This document shows positions 9,230-20,400 of a DNA stretch of 64,000 bases, one piece after another. This stretch comes from Bacteroidia bacterium (lineage in GTDB: Bacteria > Bacteroidota > Bacteroidia > J057 > JADKCL01). The number at the start of each line of letters is the position of its first letter. Within the stretch, counting starts at the first letter, position 1. The notes under the pieces were generated by a model. The model was not told the origin of the DNA, did not search any database, and saw nothing but the letters and a program-made list of their open reading frames with translations. The stretch covers positions 186,001 to 250,000 of the forward strand of contig JACJYV010000004.1 of NCBI GenBank assembly GCA_020635905.1, in the 5' to 3' direction. The position numbers and the translations under genes are program-made.

Positions 9230-12200
9230 CATTCCCCCGCTTCATAAGTAGCAACCCTCGGCAGGGTAACCGTAACCGTGGTGCCTTCTCCTTCCCTGGA
9301 TTCGATTGAAATCTTACCCCCGATTTTCTCCAGTGCATTTTTCACCACATAGAGCCCCAGACCCGAACGGCTGGCATCGGGTACGCCTTTGAAGAACATG
9401 TCATAAAGCCGATCCATGATCTCTGCCTTAATTCCTGTTCCATTATCTGCAAGGGTGATGATGACCTGATCGGGGCTTTCCTGAGCCAGGATTTTAAGCC
9501 AGGATTGCTCCTTTTTGGGGTCAGAGAACAGAATGGAATTTTCAATCAGGTTTCTGAACACCAGCCCCAGCAAATAAGAATCAGAAGTAATGCGGATGTT
9601 TTCCGGGACATTCATTTCAAGCTCCGTTTTGCGGTCAGGCAATTCACCCTGAACCTGCCAAGCCGTGGACTCCACCATGCCATGCAGATTGATGTCCTGA
9701 TGCTTGAGCATGGTTTGATTGAGTTGGCGCACCTCGATCAGGCCGATCACAATGCGGTCGAGTTTGGAGACTGAGCGCCCGATCAGGTCAAAATAGCGAA
9801 TGGCGCTGTTTTCTTCCACCTCCAGCTTGGCCACATTGACCAGGCCGAGCACAGAAGCCAGGGGCTGCTTCAGGTCGTGAGACGCCCTGTAAATGAAGTT
9901 ATCGAGTTCTTTATTGGTGGTGCTCAGTTTTTGGGAAGTCTCCTTCACCTTTTCATATTCCTCAGAAAGCTTTTCATTGGCCTCAAATAGCTGTTGGGTG
10001 CGCTTCTCAACCAGTTTTTCCAGGTCGCGGTTCAGTTCCTGAACCTTATCCTTCTCCACCTTCAGTTCAGCGGTCCGTTCATTGACCTTACCCTCCAGTA
10101 CCATTTTTTCACGATTCAGCCTGAGCAGACGGTAACGCATGATGCCATAGGCCACCAGCACAAAAGCCAGCACGCACAGCGCCACAAACCACCAGGTTTC
10201 CCAGAAAGGAGGATTGATGGAAAAGGAAAAGGTCACAGGCACCTGATTGCAAACTCCCTCCTTATTACAAGCCTTGACCATGAAGGTGTAATTCCCCCCC
10301 GCCAGGCCCTGGTAACCTGCATCATTTTTACTGGACAATTCGCTCCACTCCACGTCATTGCCTTCCAGCTTATAGGTGTATTTGACCTGATCCTGATCCT
10401 TGAAATTAAGTCCCAGAAACTCAAATTTGAAGGCATATTTCTGGTAGGGCAATTTGATTCCTTCCTTCAGTTCCATGCGCTGACCGTCAATGTAGAAGTC
10501 AGTGATGAAGGTATTGGGTTCCTTGCGGCTGCTTTTGTCCTTGATGGGATTATAGCGGATCAACCCGTTGGGGGTGCCAAACCAAAGGTTGCCCTTTTGG
10601 TCGCGGATACTTGAATTCAGGTTGATTTCACCTTCAGGGAATCCGTAATTCTTATCATAAACCAGAATTTTTCCTGTGGATTGCACCAATTTGGAAAGTC
10701 CCGTGCGGTGCCCCACCCAGATATTATTAGCCCGGTCCACCGTAACTACGTAGCAGTAATTGGAAAGCAGGCCATGGCGGGTGTCGTAAATGGTGAATTT
10801 TCCGTCTTTGTACTGATAAATACCGTCGCCCTGGGTCGCCACCCAGATATTTCCATCCTCGTCTTCCGTAAAGCTGTTGATGTAGGAAATGACCGATGCA
10901 GAATCGTCTGGCTTTTCGTAAATGAACTCGTTATTCTGCTGCAGGATGGGGATGCGCTGGCTTTCCGTGGCAATCCAGATGCCCATGTCGCGGGCCTGAA
11001 AAATATCGTAGATATTATTGTGGGGCAACCCGTCTTTGGTGGTAAACGAACGGGCGGCGCCCGTTTCAGGATCGAGACGGTAGGCACCGTCTTTGGTTGC
11101 CACCCAAACCATGCCCGTACGGTCCTGGTAGATATTATTCACAGAGTTGGCCAGATCCTGATCGCTGAACTTCATGGGGGTGATTTTTCCACTGGAAGGG
11201 TCCAGTTTGGCGATTCCGTTTTCTTCTGTTCCAATCCAGATTTTTCCGTCAGCTCCCTGGTACAAAGTGGTGATGCGGTCCCCGGGCAGCCCATCCTGAC
11301 GGGAAAAGGAGCGGGGAAATTGAGTTGGCAGTCCACTGCTGGCCGAATAAAAGATGAAATTGGACAGCAGGTTTTCGGGTGTGGTCATGTAAAGCCCGCG
11401 GTCTGTGCCCACCCAGTAATTCCCGTCTGTATCCTGAAGCAACGAAATTACATTTCGGCTGAGTTTCTCATTATCAGGTTGGTACAGGGTGAAAATCTCA
11501 TCTTTGATGTAAATCAGCCCGTTGCCATACGTGCCAAACCAGAATTGTCCTTCAGAGTCCTGAAAAAAGCAACGGATAAACTCCTGGTCCAGCTTGGAAT
11601 CCGGGCTCAGGGGAGGTACCGGGGTTATTTTCCCTGTCTCAGCATCGTGGTAAAATTTCTTGAATCCCTTTCCGTTGCTGGCAATCCACAAATTTCCCTC
11701 GTCACCCATGAACACCTGATCTACCCGATCTCCTGCAATCCCTTCATTTTCACCGTAATGAATGATTTTTTCTTTCTGATCTGCGGTCGCGGGATAATAT
11801 TTAAACAATCCCTCATCCTCGGTGGCGATCCAGAATTCTCCGTTTTTGCCGCGGCACATGGAAGTGACCTTGGTGGAAGGGATTATGGAAACATAGTCGT
11901 CGAGAACTGCGGTCCTTTCCTCACGATTGAGGGCAAACCTGATCAGGCCTTCATTGGTCCCCAGCAACAGGTGAGCGGAATCCTGCAGGAGAATCTGATT
12001 GATCAAAACCCGTTTCAGATCATCCTTGAATTGCTTGGCCGTACTGTCAGGATTCAGAAGTACCAGTCCATCCCGCTGCGACGCCACCCAGATGTAGCCC
12101 TGGCCCCAGTCCTCCATATCCACCACGCTGCTCAGTTCGATATCTTCCAGCTCAATGGGAGTAAATTTTCCCGAAAGATCGTACTGGGTAAGGCCGCCCT

Positions 12201-12516
12201 CGTGGTGCCCCAGCCAGATGGTGCCATTTTCAGTGACCACGCTGGAAGTCACGAAATTCTCAAAAAGCCCATCCTCCACGGTATAGGTTTTGAAATCGTT
12301 GCCGTCGAAGCGGCACAAACCTTCTGCCGTTGCCAGCCAGAGGAAACCCCTGCGGTCCTGAAAGATGGAATAAATATAATTCTGGGCCAGTCCGTCTGCT
12401 TCCGTAAAGTATTTCACCCGGTAATTTTGGGCAGAAAGGGAAGAAAAATTCCCCAACAGTACCCAAACCAGGAGAAAGGAGAGGAGCTTAAGTGTGCGTG
12501 GTTGTGGACGGATCAT
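9229..12516 (-). CDS. Propeller-sensor transmembrane histidine kinase
   Basis: 1095 residues. Signal peptide at 1-29 (ends LSAQ). A long periplasmic region of two-component-regulator-propeller repeats follows (many copies of D-x-x-G-x-[IL]-W-[IVL]-[GA]-T and YTVEDGL / TKDGLPHN), about 30-680. Then come a Y_Y_Y beta-sandwich domain (about 690-765), one membrane helix (WWFVALCVLAFVLVAYGI, about 770-788) and a cytoplasmic coiled coil rich in Glu/Lys. The HisKA phosphorylation site is SHDLKQPLASV (His near 878). The HATPase domain has N-box LIENSILF, DNGTGI and GLGLYVVK. There is no receiver or DNA-binding domain, unlike the common hybrid systems with this sensor. It is the last gene of the minus-strand adhesin/PorP/PorE operon, 21 bases after the previous gene, so it may sense envelope polymer or secretion status. 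Partner regulator not in the window. Confidence 0.93.
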   Translation of the reverse strand: MIRPQPRTLKLLSFLLVWVLLGNFSSLSAQNYRVKYFTEADGLAQNYIYSIFQDRRGFLWLATAEGLCRFDGNDFKTYTVEDGLFENFVTSSVVTENGTIWLGHHEGGLTQYDLSGKFTPIELEDIELSSVVDMEDWGQGYIWVASQRDGLVLLNPDSTAKQFKDDLKRVLINQILLQDSAHLLLGTNEGLIRFALNREERTAVLDDYVSIIPSTKVTSMCRGKNGEFWIATEDEGLFKYYPATADQKEKIIHYGENEGIAGDRVDQVFMGDEGNLWIASNGKGFKKFYHDAETGKITPVPPLSPDSKLDQEFIRCFFQDSEGQFWFGTYGNGLIYIKDEIFTLYQPDNEKLSRNVISLLQDTDGNYWVGTDRGLYMTTPENLLSNFIFYSASSGLPTQFPRSFSRQDGLPGDRITTLYQGADGKIWIGTEENGIAKLDPSSGKITPMKFSDQDLANSVNNIYQDRTGMVWVATKDGAYRLDPETGAARSFTTKDGLPHNNIYDIFQARDMGIWIATESQRIPILQQNNEFIYEKPDDSASVISYINSFTEDEDGNIWVATQGDGIYQYKDGKFTIYDTRHGLLSNYCYVVTVDRANNIWVGHRTGLSKLVQSTGKILVYDKNYGFPEGEINLNSSIRDQKGNLWFGTPNGLIRYNPIKDKSSRKEPNTFITDFYIDGQRMELKEGIKLPYQKYAFKFEFLGLNFKDQDQVKYTYKLEGNDVEWSELSSKNDAGYQGLAGGNYTFMVKACNKEGVCNQVPVTFSFSINPPFWETWWFVALCVLAFVLVAYGIMRYRLLRLNREKMVLEGKVNERTAELKVEKDKVQELNRDLEKLVEKRTQQLFEANEKLSEEYEKVKETSQKLSTTNKELDNFIYRASHDLKQPLASVLGLVNVAKLEVEENSAIRYFDLIGRSVSKLDRIVIGLIEVRQLNQTMLKHQDINLHGMVESTAWQVQGELPDRKTELEMNVPENIRITSDSYLLGLVFRNLIENSILFSDPKKEQSWLKILAQESPDQVIITLADNGTGIKAEIMDRLYDMFFKGVPDASRSGLGLYVVKNALEKIGGKISIESREGEGTTVTVTLPRVATYEAGE

Positions 12517-12537
12517 CAGGTGAAAAGGCGGAGCGGG

Positions 12538-13512
12538 TTACTGGGTCTTGTACTTGACCCCAATCTGATACTTGTACTTGGGCACCCCTCCAATGGGCAC
12601 CGAGAAGAAGGGCATGGCCTTCCCGTACTGGTTAGTCACCCTGAAAACCACATTATTATTGCGGATATTATTCATTTTCATCAGCTGAAAGTCCAGGGAG
12701 CCTCCTTTTTCCTCCTCCACAATGGGATGGATACTCTCCGACCAATTGTCCTCACCCGACATGAGCACCTTTTCACCCTGTTTGGCCACCGAGACAATGC
12801 GGATCAGTCCGTCGCCGTCCCAGTCAAAATTGTGTTGCTGCACACTGATCACCTCGTTGTCGATATAGGGGTAAATGTGGCACACGGAGGGCTTATTGGG
12901 CAGGCGGAAGGTATATTCAAAGGTGAATGCATTGGCGCCTTCCACGGGCACATTTCGCTCGGGATCCTCGCTCAGGAAGTACAGGTAGGTGTTGCCATCG
13001 TCCCCAGAAATGCCTTCACAGATCATCTTGAACACAAATCCCCCATATTCGGGCGAGTTCTCGCCCTCATTGGGATTAAATGGTCCAAAGGTGTACCAGT
13101 TATTATCGTACTTGGGCTCCACCCCAAAGACCTTGCTGTCGAGCAGGGTGCCGCTGTCGTACTCGCCCACGGGCTGGTGAAAAGTGGCGTCCTCGTTGGA
13201 GATGGCGCCCTTACCGCCATATACTGAAAAACGGGTGCGGCTGTCGAAAACCGTTTTCAACTCGTCGTTTTCTCCTCCCACATCCGGGTCGAAGACCCGG
13301 ATGTAAATGGGCTTGCGCTGATCCTTGGGAATGGCAAAAAAGAAGATCTGGGTATAGTCGTCGTCACCCCAGCTGGTGGGTGCATTTTTGCCAAATGTGA
13401 TCAGAAAGGGAATATTTTCATCTTTACCCGGAAACTGCTGAGCCATCCCCGTTACTGCAAGGAGCAGCAGGAGGATCAGCGGGGGTATTTTTTTGGTTGA
13501 GTTGAAGATCAT
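12538..13512 (-). CDS. Secreted protein of unknown function in T9SS operon
   Basis: 324 residues with a signal peptide (MIFNSTKKIPPLILLLLLAVTGMAQQ). The mature part is beta-rich, with motifs IPFLITFGKNAPTSWGDDDY, PIYIRVFDPDVGGENDE, FDSRTRFSVYGG and a C-terminal FRVTNQYGKAMPFFSVPI. I do not recognise a family. It contains no sorting domain, no lipobox and no long hydrophobic stretch beyond the signal, so a periplasmic or outer-membrane-associated location is inferred. It lies between the PorE-like gene (36 bases) and the histidine kinase (21 bases) on the same strand, almost certainly in one transcript. It could bridge the OmpA-anchored protein and the periplasmic propeller of the kinase; that is inference from position only. 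Confidence 0.8.
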   Translation of the reverse strand: MIFNSTKKIPPLILLLLLAVTGMAQQFPGKDENIPFLITFGKNAPTSWGDDDYTQIFFFAIPKDQRKPIYIRVFDPDVGGENDELKTVFDSRTRFSVYGGKGAISNEDATFHQPVGEYDSGTLLDSKVFGVEPKYDNNWYTFGPFNPNEGENSPEYGGFVFKMICEGISGDDGNTYLYFLSEDPERNVPVEGANAFTFEYTFRLPNKPSVCHIYPYIDNEVISVQQHNFDWDGDGLIRIVSVAKQGEKVLMSGEDNWSESIHPIVEEEKGGSLDFQLMKMNNIRNNNVVFRVTNQYGKAMPFFSVPIGGVPKYKYQIGVKYKTQ

Positions 13513-13548
13513 TTCGAAAAGTTGTCAGCAATAGTTGGTAAGGAAAAT

Positions 13549-16455
13549 TTACTGTTTATTCAGCTTAAATTCAACCCTTCGGTTAAATTGTCTGCCTTCC
13601 TCAGTGTCGTTGGTCTTAATTGGGTGGGATTCCCCAAATCCCTGAGAGGTGATATTCCGGATGCCCCAGTTAAGCGCAAGGTAGCGCATAACGGATGCAG
13701 CCCTGCGACGGGATAAGTCAAGGTTATAGGCATCCGATCCGTAATTGTCCGTATGGGCATGAATCTCAACACTCAATTGTTTGTTTTCCAGCAAGATCAG
13801 TGCCAGTCTGTCCAGTTCTGAGCGGGATTCGGGCCGCAGGGTGGCCTTGTCAAAATCAAAGAAAATATTGTTGATGCGCACCAGGGCCCCCGTGTTGACC
13901 ATTTCCTCAATGGAAATGGCCTTGATATTCCCCTTAAACCGCATAGAGGTGGTCACATTGCGCAGGTCAATATTATCAGAAACGGGCACAAATCCGTCCA
14001 TTTCAGAATAGAAAGAATAGATTTTTCCGTTGGGCAACTCCAGATAATACTTGCCCTTTTCGTCGCTGCGGGTACTCAGGAAGATTTTGCCGCTTTTCAG
14101 GTCTTCCACCGTGATTTTTGCCTGCAGGGGTTTTCCGTTGAAATCCGTAATCACACCTTCCACCACAGAAACTACCACTGGCGTTTCCAGCCCCGGAATC
14201 TGGAAAAAGAAATTGGAGTCGCGGGGCGACAGAATGGAATCGTTGTGATGGGCAATCACCACTGCCTGGTCAAAACCCAGTTTCAGGACCTCCACATAAA
14301 GCGGGTAGAGGGCTTCGGGTTTCTTTTCATTGCCAAGCAGGTAATTATATTCCCCGTCCTTTTTCACCTCGCGGATATCTTTGATCCCGTTGAAATCCCT
14401 CGGATTTTTGCCTAAAGAGTCTTTTGAAGTGGTGACTTTGACCGAAAAGGAGGGATCCTCCAGGGTGCGGGTCTCAAACCTGGGTTCCACTTTCCAATCG
14501 TCCATGGGCTCCATTTCCAGAATGCGGGCCCCGCCAATGTCGTTTTCTCCCATGCGGGCCAGCGTATCCAGTTTCGGCTTGAAGGGCTTCACCACCCTTG
14601 CATTATTTTTGGCAATGAATTCATCCCTCACCGCCTGAACTGAATCCGCAAACTCTATGTAGGAATTTCCTTCCCTGATACTCACCATGCGGGTTGCACA
14701 CTTTTTGCATTCGCTGTTGGTCAGGGAATCGTAGCCAATGACTCCCAGCGTGATTTCATAATCGCCCGGACGGGCATAATAATGCTCAATCTGTTCGCCT
14801 TTGTAGCGGGCGCCGTCCCCCATATCCCAGTAATATTCCTGAATCTCACATCCGTCCACCCGCGAATTGGCGCCATGGAAAGGCAATCCCATCTGCACCT
14901 GCCCAAATTCGGGCCCCGAAAGGAAAACCTGTCTGATCTCAGGAATGGTAAAATCGTACTCAGCCTCCGTATAAAACAAAAAGCCTGAAGTGGTGTCCAC
15001 CACATTCAGCTTCACATGGTAAGTGCCCGGACCAGCATAGCAGTGATCTACTTCCAGCACCCGCTTGGTGACTCCGTCACCCAGATCCCATTCATAAACC
15101 AGGGGCAGCGTGGTTTCATCCGTAGGAAGGGTGCCCTTCTCGAAAAAGGTGACACACAGTTCCGGGTACTCCATGGGCTGACATTCAAACTCAGGCCGCA
15201 GGACGGAAAAGGCATAAATATTATCGTCAAATTCGTCTTTCGCATCCCGGTTGGAGGAGAAAAATCCGCTTTTTTGTTCCTTGTCCAGAATAAAACCAAA
15301 ATCGTCTCCGGGCGAATTGATGGGGCCGCCCACATTTCTGACCCGGGTCCATTGCTCACCCAGACGCACCGCCGAAAAGATGTCCAGATCCCCCAGACCG
15401 TACTGCCCGTCCGAAGAGAAATAGAGGGTGCCACCCGGATGGTAAAAAGGAAACATTTCGTCTCCCTCAGAATTCACCTCAGGCCCCAAATTTACCGCCG
15501 GACCAAATTTGCCATCGCCCAAAATTTCCGCCACATACAGATCACTTTTGCCAAAGCCCCCCGGACGATTGGAGGCAAATACCAGAAACTTTCCATCTGG
15601 TGAAAGGGTGGGGTGGCCGGTCGAAAATCCCTTGCCATTCAGGGGAAGCGACTCAATATCCGTCCAGGAGCCCTTTTTCAGGCGGGCCACATACAGGTCC
15701 AGCTTGCTGACACCCTTATTGGAGCCCTCGCCAAACTCATTGCGGGTCAGGTACATGACCGTATCCCCTGGCAAAACCACCAGCGGACCTTCGTTGAAGC
15801 GGCTGTTAATGTCGCCCGGCAGGGGACGGGGCTTACGCCATTTTCCATCTTCTTTGGCGCTGGTGTAATAGAGGTCCAGCAGGGGAGCTTCGGTCAGGCG
15901 GGAGGTATAAATCACCCCCACATCCCTGTCGCGGGCCGAGGCAAAAATGAGTGAATCCTTCCAGAAAGCCGGGCTGAAATCCGAACGGTCAGAGTTGAAG
16001 GAAACCATTTTCACCTTGTACTGGGTGGTATCGCCCAGCAGCCGTTCATAGGCCGCACAGGCGTCCAGCAGGTCAGAAACCCGACCCTGGTCGGGAGTCT
16101 GGGTGCGGAAAATCACAAATTGGGCTGCCGCAGAATCATATTCAGAGACCGACATAAAGGCTTGTCCCAGCAGAAAATGATCTTTGGGACCTGCCATGGA
16201 ATGATTTGCTGCCTTGCGGGCCCATTTAACCGCTTCGCGGTAATTATTCAGTTGCCTGTAAACCTGGGCCAGACGGGCCATGGCAGGCTGGGATTGTTTC
16301 TTTTTAACTGCAAATAAATACCGTTCAATGGCTGCCGGGTAATCCCCCTTCTCCAGATAATTATCCCCCTTTTTTACCCAGTCAGACTGAGATTTTCCCA
16401 CCCCAAAGCAAAGGGAAAGGAGCAGGATCAGTATGGAGGTTTTGAGTAATTGCAT
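13549..16455 (-). CDS. PorE-like TPR / PD40 propeller / PKD / OmpA envelope protein
   Basis: 968 residues with a signal peptide (ends KSQS). Domains in order: TPR-like helices at about 25-125; PD40 (WD40-like) propeller at about 140-395 (SPAFWKDSLIFASARDRD, SPDGKFLVFASNRPGG, YFSSDGQYGLGD); two PKD domains near 455 (WDLGDG) and 538 (WDMGDG); a spacer; a carboxypeptidase-regulatory-like domain near 768-835 (VEGVITDFNGKPLQAKI); and a C-terminal OmpA peptidoglycan-binding domain from about 860 (FFDFDKATLRPES, HTDNYGSDAYNLDLSRRRA). This TPR-propeller-CRD-OmpA order is that of PorE, the T9SS protein linking the outer-membrane complex to peptidoglycan; the PKD pair is an addition. It sits 14 bases downstream of a porP/sprF-like gene, as expected for a dedicated anchor of a type B cargo system. 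Confidence 0.92.
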   Translation of the reverse strand: MQLLKTSILILLLSLCFGVGKSQSDWVKKGDNYLEKGDYPAAIERYLFAVKKKQSQPAMARLAQVYRQLNNYREAVKWARKAANHSMAGPKDHFLLGQAFMSVSEYDSAAAQFVIFRTQTPDQGRVSDLLDACAAYERLLGDTTQYKVKMVSFNSDRSDFSPAFWKDSLIFASARDRDVGVIYTSRLTEAPLLDLYYTSAKEDGKWRKPRPLPGDINSRFNEGPLVVLPGDTVMYLTRNEFGEGSNKGVSKLDLYVARLKKGSWTDIESLPLNGKGFSTGHPTLSPDGKFLVFASNRPGGFGKSDLYVAEILGDGKFGPAVNLGPEVNSEGDEMFPFYHPGGTLYFSSDGQYGLGDLDIFSAVRLGEQWTRVRNVGGPINSPGDDFGFILDKEQKSGFFSSNRDAKDEFDDNIYAFSVLRPEFECQPMEYPELCVTFFEKGTLPTDETTLPLVYEWDLGDGVTKRVLEVDHCYAGPGTYHVKLNVVDTTSGFLFYTEAEYDFTIPEIRQVFLSGPEFGQVQMGLPFHGANSRVDGCEIQEYYWDMGDGARYKGEQIEHYYARPGDYEITLGVIGYDSLTNSECKKCATRMVSIREGNSYIEFADSVQAVRDEFIAKNNARVVKPFKPKLDTLARMGENDIGGARILEMEPMDDWKVEPRFETRTLEDPSFSVKVTTSKDSLGKNPRDFNGIKDIREVKKDGEYNYLLGNEKKPEALYPLYVEVLKLGFDQAVVIAHHNDSILSPRDSNFFFQIPGLETPVVVSVVEGVITDFNGKPLQAKITVEDLKSGKIFLSTRSDEKGKYYLELPNGKIYSFYSEMDGFVPVSDNIDLRNVTTSMRFKGNIKAISIEEMVNTGALVRINNIFFDFDKATLRPESRSELDRLALILLENKQLSVEIHAHTDNYGSDAYNLDLSRRRAASVMRYLALNWGIRNITSQGFGESHPIKTNDTEEGRQFNRRVEFKLNKQ

Positions 16456-16469
16456 GCAGGGGCCCCGGC

Positions 16470-17399
16470 TTAGAAATACCTCGGACTTAAGACCTTCAGG
16501 CCGTAATTGAATTCATAGCGAATGAAGAACTCATGAGATCCCTGGTTGAATTTTCTCAGCTCGGTCAGGGTCTGGTCATAGGAATAGCCAATCCTGAACT
16601 GGGGATTTATCTGATATTCGATCAATCCCACCAACGCATCGCCCGTACGGTAGGAGAGGCCAATCCAAACCAGATCCTTCAGGATAAGGTTGGTGTTGAT
16701 ATCCAGTTGCAGGGGGGAATTTCGCAGATATTTCACCATCACCGTGGGACGCAGCTTCACATCCGGGTTGAGGGAAATAAGATAGCCGGTAGAAAAGAAA
16801 ATATGCTGATAACGAACCGTATTCTGGTTGTAGGCCTTGAGTTGGGGTGATTCAACCTGAAAGAGTTGGGGTACGGACACCCCCGCAAAGAATTTGCGGG
16901 TATCATAATACACCCCAAAGCCTGCTTTGGGAATGAGGTAAACCGGACTGTCATTCGCAAAAACCACATCCCCCGGATCATCCACCGCCAGTTGGCTCCA
17001 TTTATCCTGGTAAAGTGAAATTCCCCCCTGAAGCCCAAAAGCCAGACGGTTATCATTGCCCAGATCAATGCGGTAGGCATAATTGCCAAAAACAGCCGTA
17101 TTATGGGTCACTCCCAGTCGGTCATTCACCACCAGCAAACCGAGACTGTTCTGCTTATTTTTCAGTGGAGTATGCAGGGAAAAGGTCTGGGTCTGGGGAG
17201 CCCCCCTGAATCCGGTCCACTGCGAACGGTACAAAAGGGCAACACTCAGGGCATCCCGGCTGCCCGTATAGGCAGGATTGATAGCCAGCGTATTGAACAT
17301 ATACTGGCTGTACATGGCCGGATGCTGGGCAAAAATCTCTGTTCTCAGGAAAAACAGCGCCACCACGACTCCAATGCCTCGGATCCACCTCATTCTCAT
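16470..17399 (-). CDS. PorP/SprF family type IX secretion membrane protein
   Basis: 309 residues from ATG at 17399 (the frame extends to a TTG at 17420, but the ATG gives a normal signal peptide, MRMRWIRGIGVVVALFFL..EIFAQ). The mature N-terminus has the family hallmark QYMFNTLAINPAYTG, then YRSQWTGFRGAPQTQTFS and LGLLVVNDRLGVT. The rest alternates as an outer-membrane beta barrel and ends in FNYGLKVLSPRYF. SprF/PorP proteins bind the T9SS motor/OMP complex and are needed specifically for type B cargo; their genes usually follow the cargo gene. Here the upstream neighbour, 68 bases away, encodes exactly such a cargo (gliding-type C-terminal domain), so this is very probably its cognate channel partner. 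Confidence 0.95.
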   Translation of the reverse strand: MRMRWIRGIGVVVALFFLRTEIFAQHPAMYSQYMFNTLAINPAYTGSRDALSVALLYRSQWTGFRGAPQTQTFSLHTPLKNKQNSLGLLVVNDRLGVTHNTAVFGNYAYRIDLGNDNRLAFGLQGGISLYQDKWSQLAVDDPGDVVFANDSPVYLIPKAGFGVYYDTRKFFAGVSVPQLFQVESPQLKAYNQNTVRYQHIFFSTGYLISLNPDVKLRPTVMVKYLRNSPLQLDINTNLILKDLVWIGLSYRTGDALVGLIEYQINPQFRIGYSYDQTLTELRKFNQGSHEFFIRYEFNYGLKVLSPRYF

Positions 17400-17467
17400 T
17401 ATATGTTTGTGCGCTTTCAAGGCTGAATTTCAATTCAATTTAGCTAATTCGGGGCAATATTAAGACT

Positions 17468-20400
17468 CTATCTTTTAATTACCACATATCCTTTCCTTAA
17501 TTCTCCGTCCGGCAGTTTCAGGACAATAAAATAAGTGTCGTCCACCAGAGGATCGCCGACCGGATTTTCGCCTTTCCATTGGTTTTGATAATTGTCAAAG
17601 GCATTCACCAGATTGCCCCAGCGGTTAAAAATACTGAGTTTGCAACCCGGCAGATTTTCAATCCCGCGAATGGCAAAATACTCATTCGTACCGTCGTTAT
17701 TGGGAGAAAATCCTTCTGGAATAAACAGCGTATTGGGCATCGTGTCAATGGGTTCCAGGTAGGTCAGGATTACCTGATCCTGGGCGGAAGGGCAAATGCC
17801 GTTAGTCACCGTCCAGGCAAAAACCGAACTCCCGTTCGGCAGGTTATCAATCTGCGAGGTGGGGGAGTTGGGATTCTGAATCAAGCCTCCACCGCTTACC
17901 AGCGACCAGATGCCACTCCCGATCAAAGGAGTCACTGCATTCATGCTGGTTTGGTCGTTGGACAAGTTGGTCTGATCTGGCCCCGCATTGGCGGTTGGCA
18001 TTTCATCCGTATGTACCAGCAGGGTATCCGACTCCGCACAGGTTCCGTTCGTCACCGTCCAGACCAGGGCATTGAATCCCGTATCCAGATTATATACTAT
18101 AGCCCCGGGCAGGGTATCGTCATCAAAATTTCCCGCACCCGGGCTACCCAAAGTCCACATACCTGTGCTGCCAGGTCCGTTGGGTACAGCTCCAAGTTGG
18201 AGAGAATCCCCACAGATGCTGGTGTCAGGGCCCGCCTGGGCGCTGACCAGGTTCAGCCCCAAAATTTCCACACTGTCCGCATCCGTACACGGCCCGTTCG
18301 TTACCACCCAACTCAGGAAAGTGGGGGTGGGAGACAGGTTGCTTACCTGAGAAGATGGAGAGGAGGGATTGCTCACCAACCCCGGACCAAATAAAACGGT
18401 CCAGTTGCCCGTTCCCGGGGCCGGGTTGGACCCGGATAAATTGATCAGGGAACCGCAGGTTACCGTATCAGGACCCGCGGCAGCCATTACCAGAGCAAAG
18501 GCCGAAACCACCACCGTATCCGTATCTGAGCAACCCAGATTATTGGTGATCCAGTAAAATTCATTCATTCCCGCAGGGATATTGCTGGCCGTGGTTTGCG
18601 CCTGATTGGCAGGATTGAGGGCCGGCCCGTTACTCACCCAACTGCCGTTGCCCATGGCAGGTGCCTGGGCATTCAGTTGGCAGGTATCCCCGCAAATGCT
18701 GGTATCCGTGCCTGCCAGGGCAGGCACAAGGTTGGCCCCCGTAATCAGCACCGTATCTGCAGAGCTGCAGGGCCCGTAAGTCACCACCCAACTCAGTTGG
18801 GTGGGTGTGCCCGAAAGATTGCTCAGCTGCGAATTGGGCAGATTTGGATTGGCAATGACTCCCGGCCCGGACAATCCCGACCAAAGCCCCGTTCCCGGAG
18901 CCGCATTGGAGCCCGCCAGGGTGAACTGGCTTCCACAAATACCCGTATCCGCTCCTGCATTTGCCTGAATAAGCTGAAAAGCCTGCACCACCACCGTATC
19001 CGTGTCAGCACAGTTGAGGTTGCTGCTGATCCAGTAGAATTCGTTGAAACCCGGGGGAATGCCACTGGCAGTCGCATTGGGTGAGTTAACTGGATTGATC
19101 ATGGGTCCGTTGCCCGACCAGTTTCCCGTGCCGAAGGCAACGGGCTGGGCATTCAGCAGCACTGAGTCACCGCAAATGGTCGTGTCGGCCCCGGCCAGCG
19201 CCTGAGCGGGGATATTCACCTGAATAAGCATTGTGTCTGTCCCCACACAACCCAGCGAATCCGTAATCTGCCAGCTGAGTTGGTTGTTTCCCTGTGAAAG
19301 CAAATTCACTATACCGCTGGGAGAGTTGGCCGGGTTAACCGCTCCGCCCCCCATCAACACCACCCAGTTACCAATGCCTGAATTGGGCACGGGCGAACCG
19401 TTCAGTTGCAGGCTGTTTTGACAGATGCTGGTGTCATTTCCTGCCGCCGCAGGCGGCAGATTCAGCACCGTGACCACCACAGAATCCGTATCCGAGCAGC
19501 CGGTCAGGCTGTTTTCAACCGCCAGAATGTACTGCACCGTCGCCGGAGGCGTCGCCATGGGATCAGAAATACTGCCATTATCCAGATTGGCAATTGGATT
19601 CCAGGAGTAAATCAATCCCGCCTGAGCAATTCCCCCCAGCTGAGAAGAATCCCCCAAACAAATCGTATCATCCGGACCAGCCGCTGCCACCGGATTGGGA
19701 TTTACTGTGAGCACCATGTCGTCCGTGGCCTGACACATATTGGGGGTCGAGGTATCCACCACCGTGACAGAATAATTGCTGCTGAATGGGGGAGAGGCCA
19801 TGGGTTGGGCCAGATTTGTATTGTCCAGACCAATGGGAGTGGCCCAGGAAAAGGTGTAATTGGGAGAAGCGGAAACCGTCCCGATCTGAATACTGTCGCC
19901 TTCACAAATAACCAGATCTGGCCCGGCATCTGCAATGGGAATGGGATTAATGGTAATCGCCACCGAATCCCGCCACACGCAGCCAATTGAATCCGTGGTT
20001 GTCACCTGGTACTGAACCAGGGGAAGGCCACCATAGGGAGTAAAAACAGGGTTCGCACAAACCCCGCAGGAAAGGCCCGTGATTCCTCCTGATGTCATAT
20101 TTGACCAGGTGTAAATACCGCTGAAACCTCCTGAGGCGGGAAGAAACAGAGAAGTATTCCTGCAGGTGCTGGTATCCGCCTGCACGGTAAGTTGTGCCAT
20201 GCCAATCACCTGAACCCCGGGCGAAGCACCCGCCGAACCTGTGAAGCCGTAGATCACTTTTGTATTGCCGCCAAAAGTATTATTGGGAATGTCATAAATA
20301 CCCGACAGGACTGAAACTCCGTTGAAAAAAATCTCCAGCTGGGTGAGTGAGGCATCCCAGACAATGCGCAGGGGGCGGCACACGCTGTCCCCGATGGCTG

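Noticed and set aside
10681..13227. An 848-codon open frame on plus opposite the histidine kinase and its neighbour
   Set aside because: It spans two well-supported minus-strand genes, has no domain or signal, and long antisense frames are expected from the codon bias of such genes.
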